A stretch of DNA of 64,000 bases, taken from assembly GCA_947034885.2 (NCBI GenBank), contig OX344749.2:38841682-38905681 (forward strand), written 5' to 3'. Origin of the DNA: Thuidium tamariscinum (lineage: Eukaryota; Streptophyta; Bryopsida; Hypnales; Thuidiaceae). The number at the start of each line of letters is the position of its first letter. Within the stretch, counting starts at the first letter, position 1. Both the position numbers and the translations under genes were made by a program. A model generated the notes under the pieces. It was not told the DNA's origin. It searched no databases and saw nothing but the letters and a program-made list of their open reading frames with translations. Below are positions 22,262 through 35,800 of the stretch, piece after piece.

Positions 22262-23648
22262 GGACCAGTCGACCACTTTTGGATTGATTTTTGCACTTTT
22301 GGTTTATTATTAATTATAGAACATCTCATTTCTAGAAACTTAGAGAATAATGCAATTAGAGTGTCTTTGTATGCTTCTAACAAAGCCATTTTCAAGGAAA
22401 TGCATGCAAAAATGGATTAGCTACGCTTGTCCGAACTTAAATTGCTTGGCCCTTCATTTGTGAAATATTGCAAAAATATATATAATGAATGTAAAAGATG
22501 ACTATTTATATGTATCAAAGAACTAATTGGAAGGCTTAGGATCAATTTTTGAAGCATTTTGTGAAATTTATGTCCAATTGTGGCAAACCCTATTTAGCAC
22601 CATTGCCAAAGGCTATTTGCAACACATTAATATTTGAAAATTAATTACAAAGATGTGAATTGTTGAATCACTTCTATTTTTGTTTGATTCAATGATTTGT
22701 CCTATAGAACCAATTCATACAATTTGATTTAGAATTACATTCATAAAATGGTCACAAAATGGGATTTTTCAAGAATTGCGTAAAGAAATTGCACCCGCCC
22801 CCAAATCAACCACGGTCCTTAATCCTTAAAGGACAGGCCTATGACCATTGGTTGGAAGCCCCCTTGCTGGTCACTCAATTTGATACCGTTTAGGAACCAA
22901 TCAAGTATGAATTTTTATTTTTTATTTTTCAGAGATGGAGGTACATGTCTTCTGCACTTCACAGAAATTTCAGATTTTTTTGAGGAAAATTGATTTTTAT
23001 GAGATTTTTGGAAGAAAAAATGAAGAAAAAATCATAGAAAATAGAAAATTATCTCAAAAAATCTGAAAATTTCACGATGTGTGTAAATTGTAGTGACAAA
23101 CATCATGGTGTAAACTCAACTTCCGTGTACACTTGGTTGAAGTGGACATTAAAAATGCAGCCAAAATTCAAATTGCAATAAAAGATTCAATTTTACAAAT
23201 TTTTCCCAAATTCCGATTGGAGTAGAAACTAGAAGAAAAGACCTTCATTTCATCAGTTGCACTCAAGCTCAAAAATGTCATTTTCAAGGAGAAATTTCAC
23301 ATTCAGTCATTTCTCAAAATACACTAAAATGGCAAATTCTACCATCCGTATTCTCTAATTACTTCTCAATTACATGAAAACAACTAGGAGTTAGACTAAA
23401 AACTCAATTGGAGACTCTTTACAACTGAACTTGAAAGGTCATTAAAAAAAAGTGGATGAAAAAACTACTGTTCCAATCTTTCGTTGTTCCCTGCGAAGTC
23501 ATCCTATAAGGTATCTTGAAGGGTATGTGGATGGATGTTGGATGAAGGTACTAACCATATTTTGTATGGCTAGTGTGTAAGCACAAATGTAAAGATTACA
23601 TTGCAGACGTGTGCAATGGAGTAGAACAACTCCAACTGGAATAAATTA
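22262..23648. other. AT-rich intergenic DNA
   Basis: No gene recognised. A run of short inverted words around 22970-23070 (AAATTTCAGATTTTTT and its complement) could form a local hairpin. Confidence 0.3.
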
Positions 23649-23838
23649 GTGGCTTAGATAATCCAAAGGAGCACTGGGATGGACCGGTGGCTTGGATGAG
23701 TCTAAGGGAGCACTGAAGTGAATCGGTAGCTTGAATAATTCAAGGGAGCATTGAGTGGATCGGTGGCTTGGATAATTCAAGGGAGCACTGGGGTGGACCG
23801 GTGGCTCGGATGAGTCCAAGGGAGCACTGAATATGGAC
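23649..23838. repeat. 38 bp minisatellite, five units
   Basis: Units start at 23649, 23687, 23726, 23763 and 23801 and follow the pattern GTGGCTTGGAT, then CAAGGGAGCACTG, then GGACCG. On the minus strand the units stay in one frame encoding PPVHPSAPLD-like repeats for about 70 codons, because most units are near 39 bp. No surrounding gene was found, so a coding role is unproven. Confidence 0.75.
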
Positions 23839-24718
23839 AAGTGGACTATACTAAGAGTTGTGTGGTCCATAGATAAGGATGGAAGCTTCTAGAGACTATC
23901 TATGCATAGTTAAGATTAGAAGGAATCAAGTAAGGGTAATAAAGTAAAAGAGTGACTGGAGTTCCACTAGAGTTCATCTTGTTGGAACGCATAGTCCTAG
24001 AGACTATAAGATGTAAAGCTCGGGGGTGAGGAAAGGAATTTGCTTGTTAGGTTCTCCTCTATGGTCGGGTGGTTGAGCTTATAGATTAAGTATATTGGGC
24101 GAGGTTCGTAACACATCCGAACGCCAAAAAATGGCGCCAACATTGCTTAGGGGTTAAAGGGTTAACCCATTGCTACTGCGCAAGATCAAAATGTAATACT
24201 AGAGTTGTACCTTAGAACATGAGGACTCAAATCTTTCTGGTGTAACCATAATGAGATTCTTCCTCTCTATGGACTAGCATGAATGACAACTGCTTTGAGT
24301 TGGCACCCCACAGTAGCTTGGGATGCCCTCGCTGGGAGTAGAATAATATGCAAGACGTTAAATTAATCCCATGAAGGCGCGACAGAGAGGTAGAACGTGG
24401 CTTTAGTGAGGTAAAACTCATTTTACTAGAGATTGATTGAGGTTTGGGGTTTATGTTTTTGTTGGATTTTTTGGTTGTGTTCAACTCTTCATAATTTAAT
24501 TAAAGGTCTCTAATGTCAAATATGAACTTAGTATTTGAAAAAAAAAATTATGCAAAAAATAAAAAATTTCAGCGTTTAAGCGTTTAACCCTGTGGTAAAC
24601 TCAGGGACTTCCTGAGATTGATTTAATGTCACGTGAATGATGAGGTCAGTGATTTGAGATGTCAAAATGAGAACCTCGGATTTGCCACACTAAAGTTGGT
24701 GTACTATTCTCGGGGTTA
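23839..24718. other. Intergenic DNA of mixed composition
   Basis: No gene recognised. A TTAGGGGTTAA motif near 24150 may be an isolated terminus of the TTAA family. The stretch directly precedes the left end of the pogo element. Confidence 0.3.
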
Positions 24719-27700
24719 AGGTAGACAGACCCATACCCGTCTGTTTAAGCAGATCGTGTATTGGGAGGAATCTAGGAGGTTGGGAACAATATTCAGAGGA
24801 TCAGCCTTTTTATAGAGAGGTTGAGGATGCAAGAAAAATCTAGAAAAACAGCAAGCAAAATACTTTATTTCAGGTTTAAAGGTAGGATTCATAGGCTCCT
24901 ATAATCAGCCGTAGACTGTTCTATGGCTGCCAATGCTTGTTTTGAAACTCAACACTTTCCTCACAAGTTCCTGAGCACTAATGAAGGCAAAAACCTACCC
25001 ATGCTACACCCTATTCCGACCCGTATTAGCCTTTGAATTGTGCGCTGTGTGGTGCCAGAGTCGCAAGCTAGGCAAACCCAAGTCCGTCAATGTTACTACG
25101 ACAGGCTGTCTGTTTTGAAATTGTAACTCGTGCCTTCAATGTGCCATATCCAACTAATTTGGCGCGCTTCCCAGCCATTCTCTCTGCTTGCACTGGCCGT
25201 TGAAGTAGCCGTTGTTCTCGTGATGAACTTCCATCAGTAACTCCCTGTGCTTGCTAAGCTTCAGTGAACTCATTGAGATCATTCAGTTGCCCAGTTAGGA
25301 TCGCTGCGATGCACCCAAGGTGGAGGAATTGTTTGCAATATCGCGTCGAGTGGACGACCTGCACGCTTCGCTTGCAATCGAGCCATTGCAATAGCTTGGT
25401 TACGACGACATATGGGAGGACAGTAAGTTAGAAATTTCCCTGCATATTGTCCAGGAAGGGGAGGTGTCCACGATTTGATACGGCGATGGAGTTTGTCTCC
25501 TGCTTTCGCAACTGCCGCTGCAGACCACTTTTCTTTGAAGGCTTTGCAAGCAATAGCGTCTTCTTGTCTTTTCTTCTTCGCAGCTTCTTTAAGGTTTTTG
25601 TCGTGAATCCGTTGTTCTTTCGCAAGGTCCGCCTCCCTCCTCCTCTGCTCTCTTGCTTTTTGCGCCTCTGCCTTCAAGCGTGCTTTCTCCTCCATAGATC
25701 GTAAATAATCTTCACTCGTCATTATAATGGATTTAGAATAATCGATAATGGGATCTGTTCTTTGGCTCCTTCGTGCAGGTACATGAACCTCTGGGAGTTG
25801 GAAGAAATTCGGCAGCGGTGAAGACTGCTCTCCTCCTGCTGGCACCATGGCTTCACTAGCGTCATCAGAGTCGGAGGACATGCTTGCATCAGCGACTTCG
25901 GGACTGTTGATGAAGAAATGTTGTTGCTGCCGTTGGGAATCGATGATGCGCTCACCGAGAATCTCTTGCAAACCTGCATCGTCGGCAGGTATGTTTTCTT
26001 CTTCATCTTCTTTATCGCTGCCTGCTTCAGAGTGTGATTGTGGCAATCCATTGCCATCCATAGTGTGCATTTCTTGATCTTCATCCGGGCTATCACTTTC
26101 AATGCTATCATGAGCATCTACAGGCATTGATAGACTTCCTCCTGCAATGGAATTATTCTCACGCCCTGGAAGTTCTGTAGGCATATGGAACTGTCGACTG
26201 GGACCCATCTTATTTTCTAAAGCCTGGGGATTGTAAGGCCATATTCCAGTGCTAGCAAAGCCTTTTTGGATGTTCAATATAGTCAGAGCTCTCTTCAGTG
26301 CCAAATCTACCCATTGTGCTAAGTCCTCTTTCTGAGCAGCTCTTCCTCTATTCTGTAGTGTCCAGGCATCCCTGTAGCCACGGAAGGCGCACTTGAAGGG
26401 ATGAAATACACTTACATCTAAAGGTTGGAGTCTGTGGCTAGTATGAGATGGGAGAGTTAAGACATCTAAACCAACGGCAGATGCCTTGTGCACCACCTCT
26501 AAAGTGACGTGCGATCCATGTCCGTCTAGTATCAATAAGTGTCTGTTGGTTGGAGAAATACCTCCACGACCTTCAAGTGATTTCACAAAATGTGAAATCC
26601 AAGACAAGAATAAATGATCAGTCATCCAAGCTTTTGCTTGCATGGCCATTGTTGAATTTGGCTCACACTTCTCTATATAATTCCTTCTCATGCGCTTGCC
26701 TCGGAAGATATAGAAGTGTGGAATATACTCACCACTGGCATTGACACATGCAAGAACGCTGAGCCACTCCCGTTGGTCTGGGATGATGCTGTGGACAGAT
26801 CGGGAGCCCCGCTTTGCAAAAACTAAGGTACCACCACCGTTCCTTCCAGCCTGTGCTCCTGTCTCATCACAATTCCAGACATGATTTTTGTCATAGCCAT
26901 GTTGTGTGTATAAGGTGTTGAGATTGTGATAAAATGATGCAACATTTTGTGGACATAAACCTCTTGTTCGGTTTATCTCCAGGCCTTGACAGGAACGCAG
27001 CACGAGATCAGGATGTCGATGTCACCACCACCGCAGCCAACCATCACCAGGGATGCCATTTCGGAACGGAGTCTTCCGAGTCTGTACAAGCTCTGCAACT
27101 TTTAGACGTAGTTGTGCAATGGTAAGAGGGTAGCCAAGATCTTGCATTTGCAAAAGGTATCGCTCTATTTCTTCTTCCTCTTGAACGGTCAAAACACCTT
27201 GTCGACCGCGCTTCCTAGTCAGAGTGCGTCCATACAGGTGATCTCGGAGTGAAGATGCTGGAATGCCGTAATGTCTTGCCACAGTCCGTAGTCGTCCGCC
27301 TTGTTCAACTGCTTTGAAAGCCAACTTAAGCATGCCGTTGGACCACGTTCCTTGTCGCTGTTTCGTTGTCGTTGGAGATTGTCAATGCATATCTCGGGTT
27401 GGCTCGATGTTAACGTCTTCCAGTGTTTGCCCATGCAGCCGTGTGCATGGCCTCTCTGAAGAACTCGCCATACTCAGACCTCTGTTTTGAACTTCCGCCA
27501 GGAGTTACCTGGCCCCAACCAATGGAGATATGCAAAGGATTTTGATCGTGTTAGGGTTTCATTTCTGTAATTTGATCTGTGGAAGGCAACATGTTATTCA
27601 TTTTTAATAGATCAATGTGCATGCAGGTAAGATCCAAGGTGAGATATCAATTTCTTCAGATGGCAGATCATGAGAATGAATTAGTATACAATGATTTATA

Positions 27701-28785
27701 GAACTGGTTTCTAGATTTCTAGACAGAAGATCGATCGACGAACTCTCTGATCTGATTCATGTTATCGATGCTAGTTGTGAAGGCCACAAGCTTTAGAATT
27801 TAATAATTACATTTACCTTCTATTTTGTTGTAATACATTTAATCTACTTTAGATAATGCATTCCAAACTAGTTTTGTGCACTCAAAAAGTAATCATGGTG
27901 CATCCCTGTGTAGATTGCAGTGAAAGTTCGGTGGTCTCTTACTTGAGAAATGTTGATGCCGTGAATGCTAGCGTCCTTGCTACCGTGAATGATGTTGTCC
28001 TTGCTGCCGAAAGTAAAAGTGATTCCCTCTGAGATAAATTCCTTTAACTTAGAGCTGTAAACTGTGCAGCATTTCAGCAAGCATCCATTAGTCTATGTTC
28101 TGATCACTTTATAAGTCAAATCACATCAACAATAATCTCAAAGAAATGAGGCATCTTCCTCCAACAGCATGCTAAATTTCTATGGTATAAAAAGCAAGGT
28201 AGACAGTAACTTCACTGTTGTGCATACAACTAAAATAAAGAGCAAACAACCACATTGCACTGAAAATTGACAAAACTGGATAGGAAGAATTGTAAACCTG
28301 GTACTTGAAAACTTTGAGCATCATGCACTATTTTGCATCTTTGGTTAGTTTGGCACTAGTTATATACTAGCATGGAGTAGCCAATATTCATTATTTGCGC
28401 CGCTACATCCATGCGCCATTTTCACAGTGACATTGTTGCAGCCATCCAGGTACTTAATTACGATCAATTTCTGCCCTACACTTGTAAGGCAAGTGATGCA
28501 TTTCCATGAATCGAGGTCTGAAAACCATTAAGTCCAGTATCAAAATCCAACCATGTGAACAACCGCCATTTCTAATCTCTTCTGTTTAATAAACCACCCT
28601 GACAGAGTGTTAATCCGTCCACAATCCCACTCTAATTAGTGCCCAACTAATCTCATTACCGTCTGAAACATAAACTCTGACATTTGCAACATTTAGTGCG
28701 TGATTTGGAGATGTACGCTGTGTGGTGAAGGGTGCCTTTATAGGAGGCGGTATTGGGGACCGGCCGGAATTAGGTCTGTCTACCT
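24719..28785 (-). mobile_element. Complete pogo-type DNA transposon, about 4.07 kb
   Basis: Terminal inverted repeats AGGTAGACAGACC (24719-24731) and GGTCTGTCTACCT (28773-28785) are perfect over 13 bp and bounded by TA at 24717-24718 and 28786-28787, the target duplication of the Tc1/mariner/pogo superfamily. The element encloses a minus-strand transposase with pogo-type domain order. About 0.55 kb of non-coding sequence follows the gene and about 1.45 kb precedes it. A second gene was not found. Confidence 0.85.
25279..27333 (-). pseudogene. Pogo-like DDD transposase, one in-frame stop
   Basis: Cut-and-paste transposase of the pogo/Tigger type (DDE_1 superfamily). From ATG at 27333 the frame runs 684 codons with a single TGA at 27022-27024 (codon 104), just after GDGWLRWW and before HRHPDLVLR. 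Residues 1-110 look like a psq-type helix-turn-helix plus CENP-B-type DNA-binding domain (VARHYGIPASSLRDHL; KRGRQGVLT). The catalytic region has NCDETG (Asp about 156), LILDGHGSH (Asp about 270) and LQPLDVSVF (Asp about 306), a DD35D-type arrangement. The C-terminus is acidic, then a basic coiled-coil-like stretch (EEKARLKAEAQKAREQRRRE). The frame stays open 18 codons upstream of the ATG to a TGA at 27388-27390, so the true start may lie in an earlier exon. A CGA-to-TGA change is the simplest explanation of the stop. Otherwise the gene is intact. Confidence 0.85.
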
Positions 28786-28787
28786 TA

Positions 28788-30819
28788 TTGAAAATCCCAA
28801 TCCATTCACTTTCTGTTGCTCAATCTGGATGGGATGTAAGGAGATGAAAGCATTGCTATAGAATCTGTGAAATCAGGTTAAACCACTGATGACCACTGAT
28901 CCCAGAACTGTTTTTGAAATTTATTGCAATATGCTACCTTTCAAGAGAAACATGCATCAATTTTGTCTATTTTGAGAGCAAGTAGTAGCAAAACAAAATA
29001 GAAAAGAAAGGATTTTGCAAGTTGTGAAGGATTATTGGGAGTACTGTAAGACAAAACTAATTAAATATTTGCTAATTCTACTATAGAAGAAGTTGCAAAT
29101 TGGTTATCAAATTTTATTGTTTGTTGTAATTTTGACTAAAATGGCTCCTTTAAAGGTCCTTTTTTACAATGTAGTGCAAGGATGTTTTTGATAGAAATTG
29201 AGCAAAATTTAGCAAGTTTTGGGAACGTTGGTGATGACAATCAAATTCGGTTAATGTGAATGTATCAAAAACATCCTCCCACGATCTAAATTCTTGGAGC
29301 TTGAAATCCATAAGTCACTTATAATTCTCACACCCTATTTTTCATTTTCGAATGAAAATTTTTCATTTTTTTAATGGTAATTCATTGAAAAATATTGGTG
29401 ATGAATTTTTTAACTTTGATTGCGAAGATATGTTGGAAACATCCATATGCACATCTTTCCTTTAACAAGCATCTCCAAAAGTATTTCACAATTCTTTCTA
29501 CAAGAGATTTCAATGTTGAAGCAACAAATGCCCTTATTTTTAGAATACTTATCTCTTTATTGTAATTAGATTTTGGCACAATAATTGTACCATCATGCTC
29601 AAATGTTTAAAATTATATATATGCAATGTGAGGGGCAAGTAGAAAAATTTAGTTAGAATATAAAGATATCTATTTTACAAAGTTTGGTCATATAACACTA
29701 TACATCGAACTCTTCCTAGATTATATTTTTGTTAATTAATGGGGTGTTTTTTGATACGAAAGATGTACATATGGATGTTGCCTACATATCTATACATTTG
29801 GATTCAAAGAATTTGTCACCAATTTTTTTCAAAAAAATACTATCTAAAACCAAAAAAATTGACTTAAAAAATTCACCAAAAATGGAATTTAGTCTTTTGA
29901 AAGTGGAATTTGGTATGCTTGATTTAAGAAATAAAAATTGAATGTAAACTATGAAAGACAAAAAAATTCCAATTCTTTTCTATATTATGCAAACAAATTT
30001 GAATGGTAGAATAGAAAATTTGTATGATTGTTAACTAGTAGTTTAGTATTGTACAACAATAGATTTCACAAGTTATTGATAATTTCTTCTAATTTTATTT
30101 TCCAAAAGAAAATTACCATAAATTTTCCAAGGTGAAGATTTAATTTGTCCCAAACTAATGATGTGGGTTGTCCTATTTTCGACCATGGGCTAGGTACAAA
30201 ATGAAGAGTCTTGCAACTAATTAAAATGTGCCACCACATGTGTGCGTAGCTAATCATTTACCCATCTCTCCTTGCACAAAAAGACAACAATCTATCCTGC
30301 CTAATGGAGAGGGTGATCAAGAATGGTTTGGTTCCTATGATAGGAATTAGACCTTGTAGATGAATTTATCCCTTGGAAAACATATAAATTTTTTTAATTG
30401 CCACATGATAAAATTTGCAAATTTTTAATTCATATGTTTAGTCAAAGACTCTAAGTTACTTAATGTTGGTGAAGAATATAGAATTACCATGGCACAAAAT
30501 AGGAGACTATTTTTTCATAAATACCCTGTAGAATACAAAATTTACCGAGTAGGATCCATTTTGAATGATGGATTTTGGTGTCTTGTATAAGGTAGAATCA
30601 CTTGTAATTGATCATTTGAGGTATTTTAGACATGATTTAGTGTGGTGCAAGGCAAAACAAATATTTTTGGAGGTGCAATGATAGAAATGATGGGGATTGC
30701 AAAAACTTTAATAATTTTATCACATGGATTGATATTACTATGAATTTTAAAAGGCAAAAAGTATGCTAGACCCATTGATAATTTGTGTCCAGACTCTTAT
30801 AATTTTGATCACACAAAAA
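28788..30819. other. AT-rich intergenic DNA
   Basis: No gene, RNA or defined element is recognised; short ORFs lack domains and have AT-biased composition like the flanks. Confidence 0.3.
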
Positions 30820-31010
30820 AATACTTTTTTACACACTCATTCCTACTTTCTTTTACACTACTTTGGGGCATATCCCACAAACTTTTAGTCCCAACTTTGA
30901 AAAAGAAGAAAGAAACATTCTTTCTCTGGTTGGAAATACGTCCAACGACAAGTTGTCTATAGGGTATTGGTTGGTTATAGGTGGTTTTACCTTAGTGTAG
31001 TCAAAGTTTT
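30820..31010. repeat. Dispersed repeat shared with 49.4 and 55.2 kb
   Basis: Ordered landmarks TTAGTCCCAACTTTGAAAA, then GGTTGGAAATA, then GGTTATAGGTGGTTTTACCT recur at 49.38-49.66 kb and, more diverged, at 55.18-55.42 kb. Unclassified. No terminal repeats were identified. Confidence 0.5.
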
Positions 31011-31370
31011 TGAAATTTATTCCACAAATTTTCCCCAAAATTTTCATACTAGATAGGTGTAAGATCCTTTTATTCGGTGTGCAAAAAAAAAAACAATTTT
31101 CAAAGTTTTAAAGTATTTTTGCAATGGAAATGAAAGTTTTGAGTGTTTTTTTAATGGAAATAAGGTCACAATACTTTAAGGGGTTAAACTAGTCTATTGC
31201 AAGATCCCGTTAAAAGAAGAATGGATTCTCAAAAGGGTTGCTAGATTGTAAACTACAATGAATAGGGGTTTTAAGGGAGGGGAGATCCCATACTAATTAA
31301 CTAACATTTCACACTATATCAATATTTACCTTAGCTAGGCATCAAAAGTTATTGAAGTATGCATAGGTTG
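31011..31370. other. Intergenic DNA
   Basis: No gene seen. TTTAAGGGGTTAA near 31178 resembles an isolated terminus of the TTAA family. Confidence 0.3.
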
Positions 31371-31372
31371 TA

Positions 31373-31923
31373 CAATGGAGTACCAATCAAAATGACATTT
31401 TCGAATTTGTTGTGAAAGAAATTTCAATGCTGCCAACTTTGATAGTCTTGCGAGAGATCAAAAATTGTTATTTTTCTATGAAATGTTTTTCACAAGATCA
31501 CCTCTAAGTTAATAACATACGTGCCAAATTTCAAGGCCAAAACGTTTATGCAAAAAAAGATATTCAAAATCTACAAACATGTGTAACCGTGAAAAAATGT
31601 TCAATACTTTCAACTTTGTCACCCTCCTAAGGATTGAATTTTTTTTTGCCATAAAATTATTGGTATGAAATAAACTCTATGTTTGTAATATGTGCAAAAA
31701 ATTTCAAGGTCAAAAGAAGATATTCAAAATTTACCAACATGTGTAGTTTTGAGAAAATTTTCACAATTGCCAACTTTGACACCCTCCCAAGGGCTAAATT
31801 TTTTTTTTTTACCATGAATTCTTTTGGTAAAATCATCTCTACGTTGACAATGTATTTTTTAAATTTCAAATTTAAAGGACTTACCCAAAAAAATATTCAA
31901 AATCTCCTAACATGTGTAGTTGT
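31373..31923 (+). mobile_element. Single-arm relative of the foldback element
   Basis: Matches the left arm of the 13.1-14.5 kb foldback in order: a TA-flanked start CAATGGAGTACCAATCAAAA, then three subunits of about 180 bp ending CCTAACATGTGTAGTTG. The mirror-image half is absent. It is more diverged than the two foldback arms are from each other, so it is an older truncated copy or the monomeric ancestor form. Confidence 0.7.
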
Positions 31924-32807
31924 CAATTATTTATAAGTCCGACACTATCTTCTTTGTTTTCCAACCTTTTTCAACTTTGGATTTTCATCTTACTTCAGTA
32001 TTATCGTAAGTATGTTGGATATCATATGGATTAGTGAGGTTTGTCATAGCAAAATGCAAAAAATGTTGAGTATCCAAACAACCTCACAATCCAAAATATT
32101 ACTTCATTCTTGCTCCCACTCTATGCTATTAGGTATTTCATTTGACAATTGTGCAAGTATAATGGGATTAGGATTGACAATTTGTATATCTAATGTGGTT
32201 GTTCTTCTTGAAGTGGGTGAATTGCTAAAGTGGTACTGATGGCTGATAATGAAGCCTATTTTCAAGTACATGTTCTGCTTCTTTTTCTAAGTTTTACATT
32301 TGAGCAAGGATTGGAGACTTTCAAGATTAAATGAAGGTGATTGGCATCATATGGTACTTTGTTGCTTTTAGGATATTGAGCGTATTAGATTGAACTATCT
32401 TTTTTCTCATACAATTTGTTCTTACAAGGATATCATTTGCCAAGGATAGAACCCATAGCCAATGTCTAAAGTCTTCCAATTTGGATCATTATGATCCCAA
32501 TTAGACATTCTTGCACTTGGGGGGGGGGGGGTGACATTGCACTTGGCTTTCTTGCCATCTAAAATGAACAATTTCAAATAATGGGGGGAGGGGGGAATGT
32601 CAAAAAAATCAAGTAGTCCTTGTAGTAGAAAAAGTTCAATGAACGCTTGGAATATACATCAAAACTTAGTATTAATTGAAGAAAACCTTGTACATTTTTT
32701 TCTCCAAACTAATTATAAGCCACTTTACTCTGTAGTTTGTACTTGAACACACTTGAACACAAAGAACTACTACATCAACAACGAAATGCTTGACTACTAC
32801 TTCTCCA
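31924..32807. other. Intergenic DNA with G-runs
   Basis: No gene. A run of 13 G occurs at 32519-32531 and GGGGGGAGGGGGG at about 32583-32595, the two separated by about 50 bp; both could form G-quadruplex-type structures. This is the 3' flank of the transposase-like gene on the minus strand. Confidence 0.4.
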
Positions 32808-35800
32808 CTACACATTCCAATCATATTCTAGACGGTCGTAGTCCAAGTCTTCCATTTGCTTTGCCAAATACTCCAGAAGATGGGGTTTAGCATCTGCCAG
32901 AATGATCACTGTCTTTTCTGTTTGCACTCCATGCACTGTAATGTTGGACCGTATTATATTACCACTTCGCCCTCGACGAGAGACATCCACCTATGAATAT
33001 ATGGCACTTTCTTTTTCAGCCCAATCCATGTTTTCACCTGATGGTTCCCATGCTGACTCCATGCAATTAGTATACCTCACTTTGTGACTTCCTGCTTCAT
33101 CTCGTGCTCCTGATTTCATACTAGGCCAATACCACAAGACTTTCATTTTCTTGGCCCAATTTCCTTGACCTATTTCCAACACCTTTGCTAGATAGAAATG
33201 TACTCCTGCTCTTACTTCCGTCAATTCCACTTGAAGAGCTACAAATTGCCCTATAACAACATCATTCTCTGGATTGAATGGAGGAAAAGGATCATCGCTT
33301 GCAGGCCCTACTGTTTCACGTGCCATTTGGATACTTGCGTCTCTATTCCTCCCTCCAATCACTCTTCATGATATTGCTTGACGTGGTCGATCTTTTCGAG
33401 GTCCAAAATACCCTCTCCGCTCTGGATTGGGCATTGTTGCCATAACCACATCGAGAGCTGCACTTTTTGTTGCATTCCCATCTGCACTCAATGTTTGACC
33501 AGCATTTGTAGGTTCATCTCGAAGGTTTGGAAGAATTGGTCCCTCTTTAGTGTCATTCACAATTTCATTTGGCCAAAATGGTAAGCCAATAATGCCTTCT
33601 GGATTCTCTTGTGGAAACTCCTTTAAGTACTTCTTGAATTGCTTAATTTTTTCCACAACCTCTGTATTCCTTATTGGCTCAGAACCTCTCAAGATTAATT
33701 TATCCTTGTACGCGATGAATTCATCTATTGATTTCAATTCCCTTTCATCCGCTGCAAATACCTGCGCAAACTCGGGTTTCTCTGATGTCATTGGTAAAGA
33801 ATGCAAACACAAATGTCCTCCTACTGGGCCCCATTCATCTAAGCTGAAATGTTTGTGTTGTACTCGTACTATTCCATTCTCCATATAAAACCTCATATGG
33901 TGGGGAAGTGTTATTCTTGTGAGTTGTTCCCCACCTTGCAGCAAATGAGGAGTGATAAAGGACTTCCAATCATGGACATGCTCAAGCTTACGTGCACTCA
34001 CAAATGTTTCTGTGTATGATGTCCCCTTCTCCACTAATTGTAGCATCTCTTTCAAGGTATCTATGTTCTTCCTCTTCAACACATTTGAAATCACACTGAA
34101 TCTTTGATCTATATCTTCATGTATATGGCCGACAATGAGAAAACACAAATGCACCTCTTTGAAAACCCAAGCCCCACTAGTGCAGCGCACATGGCAAACA
34201 TGTAGATGTTTTTGTTCTCTCTGGTGGTGTTATCTGCTTGAATCCTCAGTGTTGGTGGCAATGATCCTTTCCTTTGCTTCACATCACTTATAACATTCAT
34301 TAGTGATGTAATCACTTGATTGCTATCATGTTTGTGGTGAGCATCTATCCATACATCTGCGTAGAAGCCAATTCCATGTACCAATACTCCACAAAGATGA
34401 GTCTTCACAAATCGGGATTCAATGTTCTTCACGGACTGCCTCATCTTGGGTATCATGGTTGTGTTTTGATCCATACCATCCACTATCAAACATATAAAAA
34501 AATCTGGAGTAATCATAGCAGACCTCTTGAACAACCAATAATCTCGCCTCTCGTCCATTTGAATATGGATGTGAAGAATGTACCACTCTTTAATCTTCTC
34601 CTTTGTTGCTGCATTCGTTGTTGACTCCATTCCACACTTATATTTCCAACAATGATAGCACTTTGAGAATATGGAGAATGGTGGAATTTGTACATGCGGA
34701 AATTCCTTCCGCTATAAGCGACAAAATGAACTCTCTGATAGTTCAAATCCATCCACTAGTTTCTTCACTTCTTCATTCATATATTGAAACACATCCAGTT
34801 TGGTTGTGTTCATAGGCAACAAGATGAGGGGCAACACTGCATTGTCCATTTTCCTTTGTACTGATCGATGGGGTTGTTGACATCCAGCTTCATTCACAAA
34901 CACTCCAAGGCTTTCCCTAGCAGCTGACATTTTTGCTCTTTCCCTCCCTTGACAAGTATTTCCATGTACAGCTGCCACTCTACCATATACGACACGTGAT
35001 ATCTTCAACTGCTTAAAACGTCTTTGAGAATATCCCAAAGCTACAGCATAGCATACATTGCAAACGACTACACCATCTATCTTCGTAACATACTTGTCTC
35101 TGGTTGGACCCTCAATGCAGGTGTAGAAAGCATTCAACATTTGCATTATCCATGTAGCTCTAGCTTCATACTTCTGACCCCAAGCCATATATCGTTGGTC
35201 CAATATACATTTTGGATCAATACCACTTAAACAATTGCGTTTGCATCCCCCTTTCTCCTTTGCGCTCAAGACACTTTCGAGAGTAACTTTCTGACTCATT
35301 GATTCACCACGCTCTCTTCGACCTCTCTTCCTAGCCCTTCGATTTGTCATTGAATACCTCCTTCTTCCTAATCCTGTAGGCATTCCATCAACTGTTCCAA
35401 CATCGGGTGTACTACCTCGAGATCCTTGCGTCATAGGCGAACTTCGTTCTGTTGTGCTCCTCTCTCCTTGGCTTGGTGGTGTCACATTTGAATAATTTTG
35501 GTCCTCTTCATTGTCATGGAAATCAAACTGTGGGGTTGAGATAGGGGAAAAAAAGAAATTTTGTCCCTCTGTTGAAGCACTCATCGTTGTCCTCATTTCA
35601 GAAGGATGAGCCCAATGAACTAAAGAATGACGCCATCGTATGACTTTCTCTACGCAATCGCTTAGATACTCACCTACCACCTCTCCAACCCATTTCATGT
35701 TGTCGATAACATGTGTAACACGAACTGCAATTTCAAAAGGACGTAACTTCACTTCATGGAGTTCAACACCTATTGTGAAGCTCATGTCCACTACACCAAC

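Noticed and set aside
32519..32595. G-runs considered as terminal repeats of the DUF7869-like element
   Set aside because: The C-rich runs beyond 36.2 kb do not match them in sequence beyond the homopolymer.
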